From contig NW_020170405.1 in the NCBI RefSeq assembly GCF_000524195.1, positions 538,970-602,969 on the forward strand: a DNA stretch of 64,000 nt. Direction: 5' to 3'. Of this stretch, positions 63,901 through 64,000 are shown one piece after another. The DNA is from Echinococcus granulosus. Taxonomy: Eukaryota > Platyhelminthes > Cestoda > Cyclophyllidea > Taeniidae. Below the pieces are notes generated by a model. That model was not told the DNA's origin. It ran no database searches and was given only the letters and a program-made list of their open reading frames with translations. Positions within the stretch are counted from its first letter, which is position 1; each line of letters starts with the position of its first letter. A program made the position numbers and the translations under genes.

Positions 63901-64000
63901 GAGGAAGGCAAACTTAAGCTTAAAGGACATCTACCCTAATTTTAACTTAGACCCTAACGGAGTGGAAGAAGTGCATATTGGTGCGAAGAGAAGAATCGGC

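Noticed and set aside
1..64000. Search for rRNA, tRNA, CRISPR arrays, bacterial operons and a further SIX-family gene in a cluster
   Set aside because: None was seen. The only SIX-type homeodomain in the window is at 48868-49457.

Overview
This is eukaryotic genomic DNA: AT-rich (GC not computed, by eye about 37-40%), with coding exons that are short and separated by introns of about 200 bases to more than 10 kb. Splice sites are canonical GT/AG. No bacterial gene organisation, operon, rRNA, tRNA or CRISPR was seen. Three runs of exactly 100 N mark scaffold gaps. The bilaterian genes, the intron style and a family of roughly 1 kb LTR elements without coding capacity suggest a flatworm, most likely a tapeworm. 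The organism is inferred, not proven.

Two genes on the minus strand are recognised with confidence. (1) A SIX-class homeobox gene of the SIX1/2 (sine oculis) type: exon 1 (49457-48868) carries the whole SIX domain and homeodomain, and exon 2 (38187-37689) carries a Ser/Pro-rich C-terminus. They are separated by a 10.7 kb intron and join in exact phase (362 aa). (2) A paxillin/Hic-5-type focal-adhesion gene, 51826 to at least 58307, with one LD motif and four C-terminal LIM domains over at least seven exons. All junctions from the LD exon to the stop agree in phase. Its 5' end is uncertain. The two genes lie in tandem, paxillin 5' of SIX.

The first 37 kb contain no gene that I can name. Two plus-strand multi-exon models are phase-consistent but unrecognised: 13643-20155 (five exons, about 149 aa) and 34006-36512 (three exons, about 148 aa). 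Several isolated minus-strand exon candidates (7-15 kb and near 24.8 kb) have good splice signals but no assembled model.

A repeat family of about 180-205 bp with TG...CA ends occurs at least ten times on both strands, mostly between 22.8 and 34.9 kb. Twice it flanks, as direct repeats, a related internal region of about 0.6 kb that has no long reading frame. This is the structure of a terminal-repeat retrotransposon in miniature (TRIM); single copies are read as solo LTRs. One solo LTR lies only 35 bp upstream of a paxillin 3' splice site.

The rest is intergenic or intronic DNA with a few CA/TG tracts, a GC-rich island near 12 kb, an RFX/X-box-like palindrome at 6793 and scattered inverted repeats.
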